59,163 bases of DNA from Bacillota bacterium. GTDB lineage: Bacteria; Bacillota; UBA4882; UBA8346. A model generated the notes under the pieces. That model did no database searches. It worked only from the letters and a program-made list of their open reading frames with translations, and was not told the origin of the DNA. A program made the translations under genes and the position numbers. Each line of letters begins with the position of its first letter. Positions within the stretch are counted from its first letter, which is position 1. This document shows, in pieces, positions 26,174-34,143 of the stretch. The stretch spans positions 1 to 59,163 of the forward strand of contig JAEZKW010000104.1 of the NCBI GenBank assembly GCA_023415375.1. The letters run 5' to 3'.

Positions 26174-28918
26174 ATGATGAACCCGAACTTTAAAATTGAT
26201 AGATGCTGTTTTCTATCCGACTCCGGCGAATTCCAGCTGGACAATCCCGATAAAACGGGTTATCTTTACTTCCCATTGGCAAATGAAGCGGGGATGATGT
26301 CGTCGATCACCCCAAGTTTAAATGGAGATGCCAAGACGGGACAAAGTTCATTTTTATTGACCCCGGTTTCAGCCGAGGATTTGCATAACAATCGTTCAGC
26401 CCGGAATTTTTGGCTGTTTGTCGATGGCTACGGCCCCTGGTCCGTTTCCGGAAATTCCGCTTTACAGAAATCCGGGAATTTTTCCGGGACGGGTGACGGG
26501 GATCGTGGTTGGATTGAAGCGGGTTTTCTATGGCACCGGGTAATTCGGGAAAACTTGGGGATGGGCATCCGGACTGAGACAACCGGATTTGTGCCGGTAA
26601 ATAACGATACCGTGGAGCTCATGCGGGTCACGATTACCAATATCGGTCAAAATGCGATCCGAATTTGGCCGACTGCGGCCATCCCTATTTATGGGCGCTC
26701 GGCAGACAATCTGAGGGATCATCGTCATGTGACCGCATTGTTTCACCGGATCGAAACGACATCCTTTGGCGTCGAGGTAAAGCCGACGTTACGGTTCGAT
26801 GAGCGTGGTCATAAAATCAATCAAATATCATACATGGTGTTGGGGGCTGACGAAAACGGTACGGCGCCCGTTGGTTTCTTCCCGGTAGTGGAGGAATTTA
26901 TCGGGGAAGGGGGTTCCCTCGACTGGCCCGAAAAAATCGTGCGGAATTCCGGAGACTTTACGAAAGCCGAAGTTTCCCGCGAGGGATACGAGGCAATTGG
27001 CGCATTACGCTTTCAAGATATTATGTTGGAGCCTAGTCAGTCCAAATCTTATATTTTAGTAATGGCAATCAATCAAGGCCATACCCAAACCGGTGATTTT
27101 GTAAAGGAATATTGCAACGGGAAACAGTTTACGGATCATATGAACCGCAATCGGGAGTTTTGGAACAAAAAGTTATCCCGGTTGACCTTTTATAATGGAG
27201 ATTCCGATTGGGCCGCCTGGATGAGATGGGTTTCATTGCAGCCAATTTTGCGGCGGATTTACGGTTGCTCTTTTCTACCCCATCATGATTACGGCCGCGG
27301 CGGGCGGGGATGGCGCGATTTATGGCAAGATTGTTTGGCGTTGCTGATGTTGGATCCCTCGGAAGTTCGGCAAATTTTATTAAACAATTTTGCCGGGGTG
27401 CGAATTGACGGAAGTAATGCGACTATCATTGGTTCAAACTCCGGTGAATTCATCGCGGATCGGAACAACATCAGCCGGGTTTGGATGGACCACGGAGCCT
27501 GGCCTTTTATAACCACCAGAATTTATCTTGATCAAACCGGAGATTTGGAGTTTCTTTTAGAAAACCAAACCTATTTCAAGGATCGGCAAATCCACCGATC
27601 CAAACAATGGGATTTGGACTGGCGGCCCGAAGACGGGAATCAAGTTATAGCAGTTACCGGCTCCATTTACCAGGGAAGCATTTTGGAACATGTCTTGCTG
27701 CAAAATATTACGCAATTTTTCAATGTAGGCGAACATAATACCATTCGGCTTGAGGGCGCGGATTGGAATGACGCGATGGATATGGCGGCCGAAAAAGGGG
27801 AAAGTGTGGCGTTTACCGCGCTTTATTGCTACAATTTACGTGAAATCAGCCAATTAATCCGGGCCCTTGAAGTAAAAACGGGCCGCGACCGAGTTGAATT
27901 GGCGGAAGAAATCCTTCGTTTGTTCGATACTTTGACTGAAAAGATCGATTATAATTCCGTGACAGAAAAAAGGGCGTTGCTGCAAAGATTTTTCGATTCT
28001 TGTCGCAACCGAGTTTCCGGGCTAAAAATACCGGTCAAACTGAGCCGGTTAGCGGATGATTTGGATGCTAAGGCCGATTGGCTGACGTCCTATATCCGGA
28101 ACCAGGAATGGATTTCAAATGCCGAAGGGTACCGGTGGTTTAACGGTTATTACAATAACGACGGAGTGAGGGTTGAAGGAGATCACCCCGCAGGTGTCCG
28201 GATGACGCTAACCGGCCAGGTTTTTCCCATCATGAGCGGAATCGCGTCTCCGGAGCAAATCCGGGAGACAATTCGGGCAGTGGATCGGTATTTGAAGGAT
28301 CCCCAATTGGGTGGGTACCGCTTGAACACCGATTTCGGAGGAATCCAAACCAATTTGGGGCGGGGTTTCGGTTTCGCGTTCGGTCATAAGGAAAACGGTG
28401 CAGTTTTCAGCCACATGGTAGTAATGTATGCCAATGCCCTTTACCGGAGAGGGTTTATCCGGGAAGGCTATCAGGTGCTTCAGTCGCTTTATACGTTAAG
28501 TTCAGATTTTGGAAAGAGCCGGATTTATCCCGGAATTCCGGAGTATTTCGACGCCAAAGGCCGGGGGATGTATCATTATTTAACCGGTTCTGCCAGTTGG
28601 TATATTTACACCGTATTGCAAGAAGTCTATGGAGTCAAGGGATACTTGGGCGATCTCGCATTGGAGCCCAAGCTTGTTGCAGAACAGTTTGATGGTTCCG
28701 GAATTGCATCCGTGACAACAGTTTTCAACGATCGGAAACTTGACATCCGTTATCATAACCCTGCACATAAAGACTACGGCGAGTATTATATAACCAATGT
28801 TACTTTCAACGGGTTTCCGGTCAATTGTAAACCTCATGGAACCGGCGTTTTAATTACAAGAGATAAAATTACTAAATTGAATTGTTCAATAAATCAAGTT
28901 GAAGTAATGTTTGAGTAA
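26174..28918 (+). CDS. GH94 glycoside phosphorylase (cellobiose/laminaribiose phosphorylase-like)
   Basis: 914 aa from the ATG at 26174 (AAGGA at 8 nt; an in-frame TTG at 26135 lies ahead of that site). GH94 marks: Y-G-R-G-G-R-G-W-R-D-L-W-Q-D, V-W-M-D-H-G-A-W-P, E-G-A-D-W-N-D-A-M-D (527-536, D533 as general acid), H-K-E-N-G-A-V-F-S-H for the phosphate site, and Y-L-T-G-S-A-S-W-Y. It is clearly diverged from the 995-aa GH94 of the same island (D-W-N-D-A-M against D-W-N-D-C-L), so the two probably handle different chain lengths or linkages. No signal peptide. It yields glucose 1-phosphate without spending ATP. It is the last gene before the island's right end. Confidence 0.87.
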   Translation: MMNPNFKIDRCCFLSDSGEFQLDNPDKTGYLYFPLANEAGMMSSITPSLNGDAKTGQSSFLLTPVSAEDLHNNRSARNFWLFVDGYGPWSVSGNSALQKSGNFSGTGDGDRGWIEAGFLWHRVIRENLGMGIRTETTGFVPVNNDTVELMRVTITNIGQNAIRIWPTAAIPIYGRSADNLRDHRHVTALFHRIETTSFGVEVKPTLRFDERGHKINQISYMVLGADENGTAPVGFFPVVEEFIGEGGSLDWPEKIVRNSGDFTKAEVSREGYEAIGALRFQDIMLEPSQSKSYILVMAINQGHTQTGDFVKEYCNGKQFTDHMNRNREFWNKKLSRLTFYNGDSDWAAWMRWVSLQPILRRIYGCSFLPHHDYGRGGRGWRDLWQDCLALLMLDPSEVRQILLNNFAGVRIDGSNATIIGSNSGEFIADRNNISRVWMDHGAWPFITTRIYLDQTGDLEFLLENQTYFKDRQIHRSKQWDLDWRPEDGNQVIAVTGSIYQGSILEHVLLQNITQFFNVGEHNTIRLEGADWNDAMDMAAEKGESVAFTALYCYNLREISQLIRALEVKTGRDRVELAEEILRLFDTLTEKIDYNSVTEKRALLQRFFDSCRNRVSGLKIPVKLSRLADDLDAKADWLTSYIRNQEWISNAEGYRWFNGYYNNDGVRVEGDHPAGVRMTLTGQVFPIMSGIASPEQIRETIRAVDRYLKDPQLGGYRLNTDFGGIQTNLGRGFGFAFGHKENGAVFSHMVVMYANALYRRGFIREGYQVLQSLYTLSSDFGKSRIYPGIPEYFDAKGRGMYHYLTGSASWYIYTVLQEVYGVKGYLGDLALEPKLVAEQFDGSGIASVTTVFNDRKLDIRYHNPAHKDYGEYYITNVTFNGFPVNCKPHGTGVLITRDKITKLNCSINQVEVMFE

Positions 28919-29094
28919 GTGTTCCATAAAACTAAACAAGCTATTATTAATTGTGTTCGGGAAAAATTTATTGAGATAGGTGGGGATGAATAATTAATAT
29001 GAAAGTTAATGATATTGGTCTTGTAAAAGTGAAAATATCTTTTACAACCGGAAGTTAGGTCATTATTAGATTTATAGCCTAAAAACCTGCTATA

Positions 29095-29145
29095 CGCCCT
29101 TTCACGGCGGTGACACGAGTTCGAACCTCGTTGGGACTACCAAAA
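29095..29145 (+). repeat. attR-type repeat, displaced tRNA-Glu 3' fragment
   Basis: A copy of the last 48 nt of tRNA-Glu plus AAA, 50 of 51 identical to 8280-8330. It starts inside the anticodon stem, so it cannot make a tRNA. It marks the right end of the island. The single change C29126 is in the T arm. Confidence 0.88.
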
Positions 29146-29161
29146 TTTAAAAAGTACAGTT

Positions 29162-29190
29162 AAAAGAGGTTTCTGACGAAACCTCTTTTT
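29162..29190 (+). terminator. Intrinsic terminator, probably the original tRNA operon terminator
   Basis: AAAAGAGGTTTC (29162-29173) and GAAACCTCTTTT (29178-29189) form a 12-bp stem with a TGAC loop, ending in a T run. It starts 17 bp after the tRNA fragment and no gene lies between, so it fits the tRNA-Lys/Glu transcript before the island split them. Confidence 0.8.
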
Positions 29191-29427
29191 GTATTTATGG
29201 GGATAAAATGTATAGTACATGGCCAAAAATCAAATTTTGAAGATTTTACAGCACAGATTAAGGAAGACCTGATATTTGAGTCCGGAAAGTGTAAATTTTA
29301 AAATAGGAATAACAGAACAATAATATAAAACATGAAAGCCGGTTTTGTTGTTGCAGTACCGATATGTTTATTCGTCCTTACTAGAGTTTTGGTTATTTGG
29401 ACAACATTTCCCTAATTTAAATAAGAA

Positions 29428-29466
29428 GAGCACCCTCAGTTCAATACATCCAAGGTGCTCTTTTTT
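29428..29466 (+). terminator. Intrinsic terminator with no gene upstream
   Basis: GAGCACC (29428-29434; AAGAGCACC with the flanking bases) pairs with GGTGCTC (29454-29460) and six Ts follow. The form is good, but the plus-strand sequence before it back to 29191 holds no recognisable gene. It may insulate the activase promoter or end a small RNA. Confidence 0.6.
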
Positions 29467-29617
29467 CATTGTCTACTCCCCTTTGCCGTGATTTTTTTCT
29501 GATCATTTTTCGCGGCAACCTTCCATTCAAATTTCTCCGGAAACTCTCTAATCTCCATAGGAAAAAAGGACCCTAAAAACGAGCACCATTGAAGGCGTTT
29601 TTTATTGAGGGACTCCG

Positions 29618-29651
29618 TTGACAAACAATTGGTATTATAATATAATACCAA
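29618..29651 (+). promoter_or_regulatory. Consensus promoter with palindromic operator over the -10 box
   Basis: TTGACA (29618-29623), 17-nt spacer, TATAAT (29641-29646): a perfect consensus promoter. A perfect palindrome, TTGGTATTATA (29629-29639), central A, TATAATACCAA (29641-29651), covers the end of the spacer and the -10. A repressor bound there would block RNA polymerase; the GntR/LacI-type protein encoded two genes downstream is the likely ligand. The expected transcription start (about 29652-29654) coincides with the ATG at 29653, so the mRNA should be leaderless. Confidence 0.7.
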
Positions 29652-29652
29652 T

Positions 29653-30525
29653 ATGAACAACTTAAAAGTATTTCAAAAAGGCTGGAACTATTCACAGGAT
29701 GGACCAGGCAACCGTCTGGTTTATCATTTACAAGGATGTAATATGCGTTGCCCCTGGTGCTCGAATCCTGAAGGTCTATCCATAGACGGTACTTTGATGG
29801 TAGACGAGGGAAAGCTTGTTGATGCCGTATGCCCTAAGGGAGCCATTCAAAACCAAAAGATAGACCGTACCGTATGCCTTTCGTGCCATAGTCGGGATTG
29901 TATCACCAAAAACAAGAATCTGGGAATCTGCTTTCCTTGTCAAGGGTATAGCGTTGAATCCCTTATTGGCGAAGCACAACGGGCAAGGTCGCTTTTTTAC
30001 GATGGGGGAGGGATCACCCTGACGGGCGGCGAGGCAACCCTTCAATTTGAAGCTGTAAAAGAATTATTGATTGCCCTAAAAGCTGTAAATATCAATACCG
30101 CGCTTGAAACGAATGGGACTCACCCCAGGTTGCCTGAGTTGTTCCCGTTAACCGATACCTTGATCATGGATATGAAGCACTATGATTCCAGTATTCATCA
30201 GAAAGTAATAGGAATCGGCAATGGGATGATCATCGGGAATATTCAGAAAGCGGTCCGGGAACATGCCCGAACTTGGCTGAGGATTCCCCTGATTCCCGGT
30301 TTTAATGATGCGGATGAGGATGCGCATCAGTTTGCCAAGTTTTTTAAGCAGCTGTCGGCTGGGGAAATTCTCATTGAAGTTCTTGCTTACCACGAGTTCG
30401 GCAAAGTGAAATGGAGCCAATGCGGAATGGAATATCCCTTTAAAACAGATGGTTTGCCGAAGGGAAGGCTTAAAGAGTTTACGGATATTTTAAAGCAATA
30501 TGATTTGAAGCTGATTCATACATAA
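29653..30525 (+). CDS. Glycyl radical enzyme activase (radical SAM)
   Basis: 290 aa. It should reduce S-adenosylmethionine and abstract hydrogen from the glycine of the enzyme encoded next. The radical SAM motif is C29-N-M-R-C33-P-W-C36, preceded by D-G-P-G, then G-G-E (in L-T-G-G-E-A), L-E-T-N-G and M-D-M-K-H-Y-D. Between 60 and 96 lie six further Cys (60, 75, 78, 83, 93, 96), the place where activases carry ferredoxin-type clusters, but the spacing is not the usual C-x2-C-x2-C-x3-C. The start at 29653 is supported by the N-terminal match to other activases; no ribosome site precedes it and the promoter sits 7 nt away, so leaderless translation is likely. The GRE gene starts 18 bp after the stop. 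Confidence 0.9.
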   Translation: MNNLKVFQKGWNYSQDGPGNRLVYHLQGCNMRCPWCSNPEGLSIDGTLMVDEGKLVDAVCPKGAIQNQKIDRTVCLSCHSRDCITKNKNLGICFPCQGYSVESLIGEAQRARSLFYDGGGITLTGGEATLQFEAVKELLIALKAVNINTALETNGTHPRLPELFPLTDTLIMDMKHYDSSIHQKVIGIGNGMIIGNIQKAVREHARTWLRIPLIPGFNDADEDAHQFAKFFKQLSAGEILIEVLAYHEFGKVKWSQCGMEYPFKTDGLPKGRLKEFTDILKQYDLKLIHT

Positions 30526-30543
30526 ATTTTAGGGGGTTACGTC

Positions 30544-32940
30544 ATGAAGTGGCAAAATGTATACACCAATGAAAAACTGCAACAGAATGTAGAATTATTG
30601 CTTGAAGAACAAAGAAAACAAAAACGGCTGGACGGTTGGTTTTTGATCAAAGAAATCCAGGCGCGTTATGAAAATCAATTTAAATCTCTAGACCCAGAAT
30701 TAAAAGGGGCCCAGCTGTTAAAGAAAGTAATCAGCGAATTGCCGCTTAGCATAAGCAAGTATGGGGTATTCGCCGGAACCCAAAATGATGCTTTCTCGCC
30801 TTCGTATGCCTTGATAAATCCGGCGTTTAAAGTGGAGTCTTTCGCAGGTTATTGTGACCCGACTGCAATATTTGATGATGTTGCTCCGAATGAAGAATTC
30901 ACCGCTGAGCGGATTAATAAAACCCGCACTTATACCAAAAACACCGACTATGTGCAAGAATTGGGCAAGGTTTACGACAAGTACCGTTTGGAAACTTCGG
31001 AAGCGGCCTTTTTCGTCGAACAAGTCACCGGACACTTAATTCCCGATTTTCGGCCGGCGCTAGCCGAGGGAGTGGAAAGCCTGCTTCATCAGATTCAAAC
31101 GAAGCTCAAAACCGCCAGTAAAGATAAAGCTCCCAAATATGAGGCCTTCGGCATCGCGCTGGAATCGGCGCTGATTTTGGCTGAACGCTATGCGGCCCTC
31201 GCCGCGGAATTGGCGGAAAAAGAGAAAGAACCCAGGAAAACTGAATTACAGCTGATTTCGGAGACTCTCCATAAAGTTCCGCGTTTCGGGGCGACCAACT
31301 TATTTGAAGCCATCCAATCCTTTATGATCTTATGGCAGGTTATGTGTAGTGAACAATCCCCCAATCCCTATGCGTTTTCGGTGGGAAACGCCGACCGGAT
31401 ATTCGAACCGTTCCGGGCCATGGAAAATTGCGAACGTAGCAGGGCGGCTTCTCTTTTTAAACATTTATTAGTGTTTTACAATGTAGGCGAACGGAGCTGG
31501 GCGATATCTCAGGATCTAATTATTGGCGGGCGTTCCATTGACGGTAGAGATCTTACCAATGAGACTTCCTATGCGCTGTTGGACGCTTATTACGAAACCA
31601 ATTTTCCCCAACCGATTTTATCGGTAAGACTTCACCGGAATACACCCGAACGGTTATTTGAAGAATTGGGACGATTTTTCTTTACGCCGGGTTGTCTTAC
31701 CCCTTCCTTTTTTAACGACGATTCCCTGTTTCCGATTTTGAAAAAGAACGGCGTCGCTGAAGCAGATTTGGAAAATTATGCAGTGGCCGGTTGTCAGGAA
31801 CCGTTAATCATGGGCCGGGACAATGGAAATACCACCAACAGCTGGCTTAATCTCGCCAAAATACTGGAGTTGGCTTTAAATAACGGCTGTTCTACTCTGA
31901 CTGGTAAAAAAATCGGCTTATCCTATGCAGAGTTGGGACTGGAGGATGACCCTTTAAGCGTTTTAAAAGGAGTACGGGAGGCTTTTGAAAAACAACTGGC
32001 CTACTTCGTTGATAAGATGGTTGATGCGGCGAATGGGTGTTCCAGGGTGGTCTCGTTGTTGCCGGTGCCGTTTTTGTCGTCGTTTATGGGTGGAATTGAG
32101 ACGGGAGTCGATACACGGGATATTCACAATCAGGGTACGAAGTATAATGGCAGCGGTTGTCTGATTCATGGACTTTCAGTCGTGACGGATTCTTTTATCG
32201 CTATCGATACACTGATTAAAGAACGGCCGGAAGATGCCGGACGTTTGTTAAGTGGCTTATGCAATAATTTTAAAGACGATGAAACCTTGTATCAATATCT
32301 GCGGGCCTGCGACAAATATGGCAATAATATCCCCACGGTAGACGAGGAAGCGGCTCGAGTTGCGGCTCATGTCTCCCGGCTGATAGCCGCAAAGAAAAAT
32401 TACCTGGGTAATCCATTCCGCCCCGATTGGAGCAGTCCTTCGACGCATCTATTATACGGATATTGGGTTGGCGCTACTCCGGACGGAAGAAAAGCAAGAG
32501 AGATGCTTAATTACGGATTGGATCCTTTATATGGAGAAGCAAGCTCCGGCATTGGATTTCGCATCTTGTCCTTGAAAAACTTGCCCTTCGAGTTGATGAA
32601 CGGTGGTTATGCCTCACACTTCGGCATTGATCCGAAGTATTTTCCGGAAGCAACCATGGCCGAAAAAGGAGCAGCTTTTCAAAAGCGAATCATTAATCCG
32701 TTGTTTTTCAGCTCTGAACAGGCTTTGGATCAGGAGCACTCCATCAATCCGTTTTATTTATATGTGAATGTGACCACCCCGGAAATGCTGAGGAAGGTAT
32801 TGGCCAATCCCAAAAAATATGCCCCTAGCGGCATCTATATTGTAAGAATCCATGGCACCTTTGTGAACTTTTTGGACTTGTCACCGGCCATCCAAAATGA
32901 TATTATTTTGCGGTTGGATTTAGAATCAACCAAAATGTGA
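30544..32940 (+). CDS. Glycyl radical enzyme of the pyruvate formate-lyase superfamily, substrate unknown
   Basis: 798 aa, normal for the glycerol dehydratase/choline lyase-like branch. ATG with AGGGGG 7 nt upstream. The active-site loop reads V-A-G-C417-Q-E419-P, the G-C-x-E form with radical Cys and base Glu that eliminases and some decarboxylases share, whereas pyruvate formate-lyase has two adjacent Cys. The C-terminal glycyl loop is R768-I-H-G771-T-F-V-N-F-L-D-L; Gly is kept but the usual R-V-x-G-[YFW] becomes R-I-H-G-T. Following residues A-I-Q-N-D-I-I fit the family. So it is probably a functional member of a divergent subgroup. Neighbours are sugar genes (FGGY kinase, uronate isomerase-like, MglBAC), suggesting a polyol or sugar derivative as substrate; this is inference. 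Confidence 0.85.
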   Translation: MKWQNVYTNEKLQQNVELLLEEQRKQKRLDGWFLIKEIQARYENQFKSLDPELKGAQLLKKVISELPLSISKYGVFAGTQNDAFSPSYALINPAFKVESFAGYCDPTAIFDDVAPNEEFTAERINKTRTYTKNTDYVQELGKVYDKYRLETSEAAFFVEQVTGHLIPDFRPALAEGVESLLHQIQTKLKTASKDKAPKYEAFGIALESALILAERYAALAAELAEKEKEPRKTELQLISETLHKVPRFGATNLFEAIQSFMILWQVMCSEQSPNPYAFSVGNADRIFEPFRAMENCERSRAASLFKHLLVFYNVGERSWAISQDLIIGGRSIDGRDLTNETSYALLDAYYETNFPQPILSVRLHRNTPERLFEELGRFFFTPGCLTPSFFNDDSLFPILKKNGVAEADLENYAVAGCQEPLIMGRDNGNTTNSWLNLAKILELALNNGCSTLTGKKIGLSYAELGLEDDPLSVLKGVREAFEKQLAYFVDKMVDAANGCSRVVSLLPVPFLSSFMGGIETGVDTRDIHNQGTKYNGSGCLIHGLSVVTDSFIAIDTLIKERPEDAGRLLSGLCNNFKDDETLYQYLRACDKYGNNIPTVDEEAARVAAHVSRLIAAKKNYLGNPFRPDWSSPSTHLLYGYWVGATPDGRKAREMLNYGLDPLYGEASSGIGFRILSLKNLPFELMNGGYASHFGIDPKYFPEATMAEKGAAFQKRIINPLFFSSEQALDQEHSINPFYLYVNVTTPEMLRKVLANPKKYAPSGIYIVRIHGTFVNFLDLSPAIQNDIILRLDLESTKM

Positions 32941-32952
32941 GGGTGTTAAAAA

Positions 32953-34005
32953 ATGCCGGAAAAAGAAGCGGCCGATAATCACCTTTATCTGAAGCTCCGG
33001 ATGGATCTGTGCCGGAAAATTTTTGAGGGCACTTATCAAGATGGCGAATTATTCCCCCCCGAGCGGGAAATGGCGTCACAGTTCGGAGTAAGCAGGGTAA
33101 CCATCCGTAAGACTTTGGAACTGTTGGAGAATGAAGCATATATCTCCCGGGTACAGGGAAGCGGTACTCGGGTTACCTTGCGGACCACGGGTTATCCGGG
33201 TACAATGGATATTTTGGCGTTGGTGGCTCCGGCCCAGAATAGTTTCTTTGCTTCATTCATTGACTTCTTCGAGTCGTTTGCCGAAAATAATAATTCGTTG
33301 GTCCTTTTTAAACAGGCCCGCAGTTCCGGGCGGTTCAAAATTGAGGATTACTTGTTCCGGCTGTTTCAAAAGAATATTCGTGACGTTATTCTGTGGTTGC
33401 CGGGTGAGATGATTGAGGCCAAGTATCTTCAACGCCTGCGTGGAATGGGTATGAATATTGTCTTTTTTGATGTGGTAACGGTCACTCCGTTTGCGGATTG
33501 CGTGAGCGTCGATAACTACCATGCCATCCAATCATTATATCGGTTTGTTACTTCCAAGGGGCATCAGGATATGCTTTATTTAGGCTGGGATAATCAGACC
33601 CTCTCGAGCGTCCGGGAACGGGAAAAGGCTTTTCAGGATGTTACTGCCGGAGGTCAACGGATTCACCGGCTGATTTGGGAGCAAAAAGGCAATTTTTTCA
33701 ATAATCTGACCGGGTTGATTCGCGAATTGGAAACCAGACAGGAAATGCCGACCTGTTTTATATGCGGTGACGGAGAAATCGGGATTGGTTTGCAAAAATT
33801 CCTGGCTGAAAGACCCGGTTCGAATCACCTGGCAGTTTGCGTCGATGACTTGCCGGGGGCACGGGAATTGCAACTTACAGTTTACGAGCAGCCACTTCAG
33901 AAACTGGCCCGCCAAGTCTATGAATGCCTATGCGCCCAAAACCGGGAATCCGATAGCTGGCGTGCTTCAAATTATTATGTTAAAGGCGAATTGATTATCC
34001 GGTAA
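32953..34005 (+). CDS. GntR-type regulator with LacI-like sugar-sensing domain (AraR type)
   Basis: 350 aa; start ATG after GAGGGTG. The N-terminal GntR winged helix (about 10-75) has F-P-P-E-R-E-M-A-S-Q-F-G-V-S-R-V-T-I-R-K-T-L-E-L-L-E and S-R-V-Q-G-S-G-T-R-V. From about 85 the protein has a type 1 periplasmic-binding-like fold as in AraR of Bacillus, which senses arabinose: Y-L-G-W-D-N-Q, T-C-F-I-C-G-D-G-E and a C-terminal K-L-A-R-Q-V-Y-E-C-L. It is the third gene of the activase-GRE operon, with 12 bp spacing, so it probably autoregulates the operon through the palindrome at 29629-29651. Its effector should be the sugar or an intermediate of the GRE pathway. Confidence 0.85.
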   Translation: MPEKEAADNHLYLKLRMDLCRKIFEGTYQDGELFPPEREMASQFGVSRVTIRKTLELLENEAYISRVQGSGTRVTLRTTGYPGTMDILALVAPAQNSFFASFIDFFESFAENNNSLVLFKQARSSGRFKIEDYLFRLFQKNIRDVILWLPGEMIEAKYLQRLRGMGMNIVFFDVVTVTPFADCVSVDNYHAIQSLYRFVTSKGHQDMLYLGWDNQTLSSVREREKAFQDVTAGGQRIHRLIWEQKGNFFNNLTGLIRELETRQEMPTCFICGDGEIGIGLQKFLAERPGSNHLAVCVDDLPGARELQLTVYEQPLQKLARQVYECLCAQNRESDSWRASNYYVKGELIIR

Positions 34006-34143
34006 TACTAAGTTGCATTCACATGGCATCTATGGATGCCGAAGGCATTTATAAATAAAATGAAACTTAGCATAAAAGACAAATCTGCACCAGTTCGTAT
34101 TTTGATTTGAATGCAAATTTATATTAATGTATCGAGGTGTGAT

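Larger units (their letters stand above)
8280..29145. mobile_element. 20.9-kb genomic island in tRNA-Glu carrying beta-glucan utilisation genes
   Basis: The island is bounded by the 51-bp repeats at 8280-8330 and 29095-29145 and has a tyrosine recombinase remnant 86 bp inside the tRNA end. The sequence on its right edge begins with a hairpin terminator that fits the tRNA transcript, so the original chromosome order was probably tRNA-Glu then terminator. Most cargo genes use visibly more G and C than purA or the Bat genes. Cargo is glycoside hydrolases, phosphorylases, sugar transport and a two-component system, with no plasmid or phage structural genes. With the recombinase broken, the island is probably fixed unless a recombinase acts in trans. 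Confidence 0.8.
28919..29652. other. 734-bp noncoding stretch across the island's right edge
   Basis: It holds the tRNA-Glu 3' repeat (29095-29145), a terminator at 29162, a second terminator at 29428 and the activase promoter at 29618. Between 29191 and 29425, and between 28919 and 29094, I see no gene, RNA or repeat. A 19-codon ORF at about 28999 has no spaced ribosome site and was not accepted. Confidence 0.6.
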
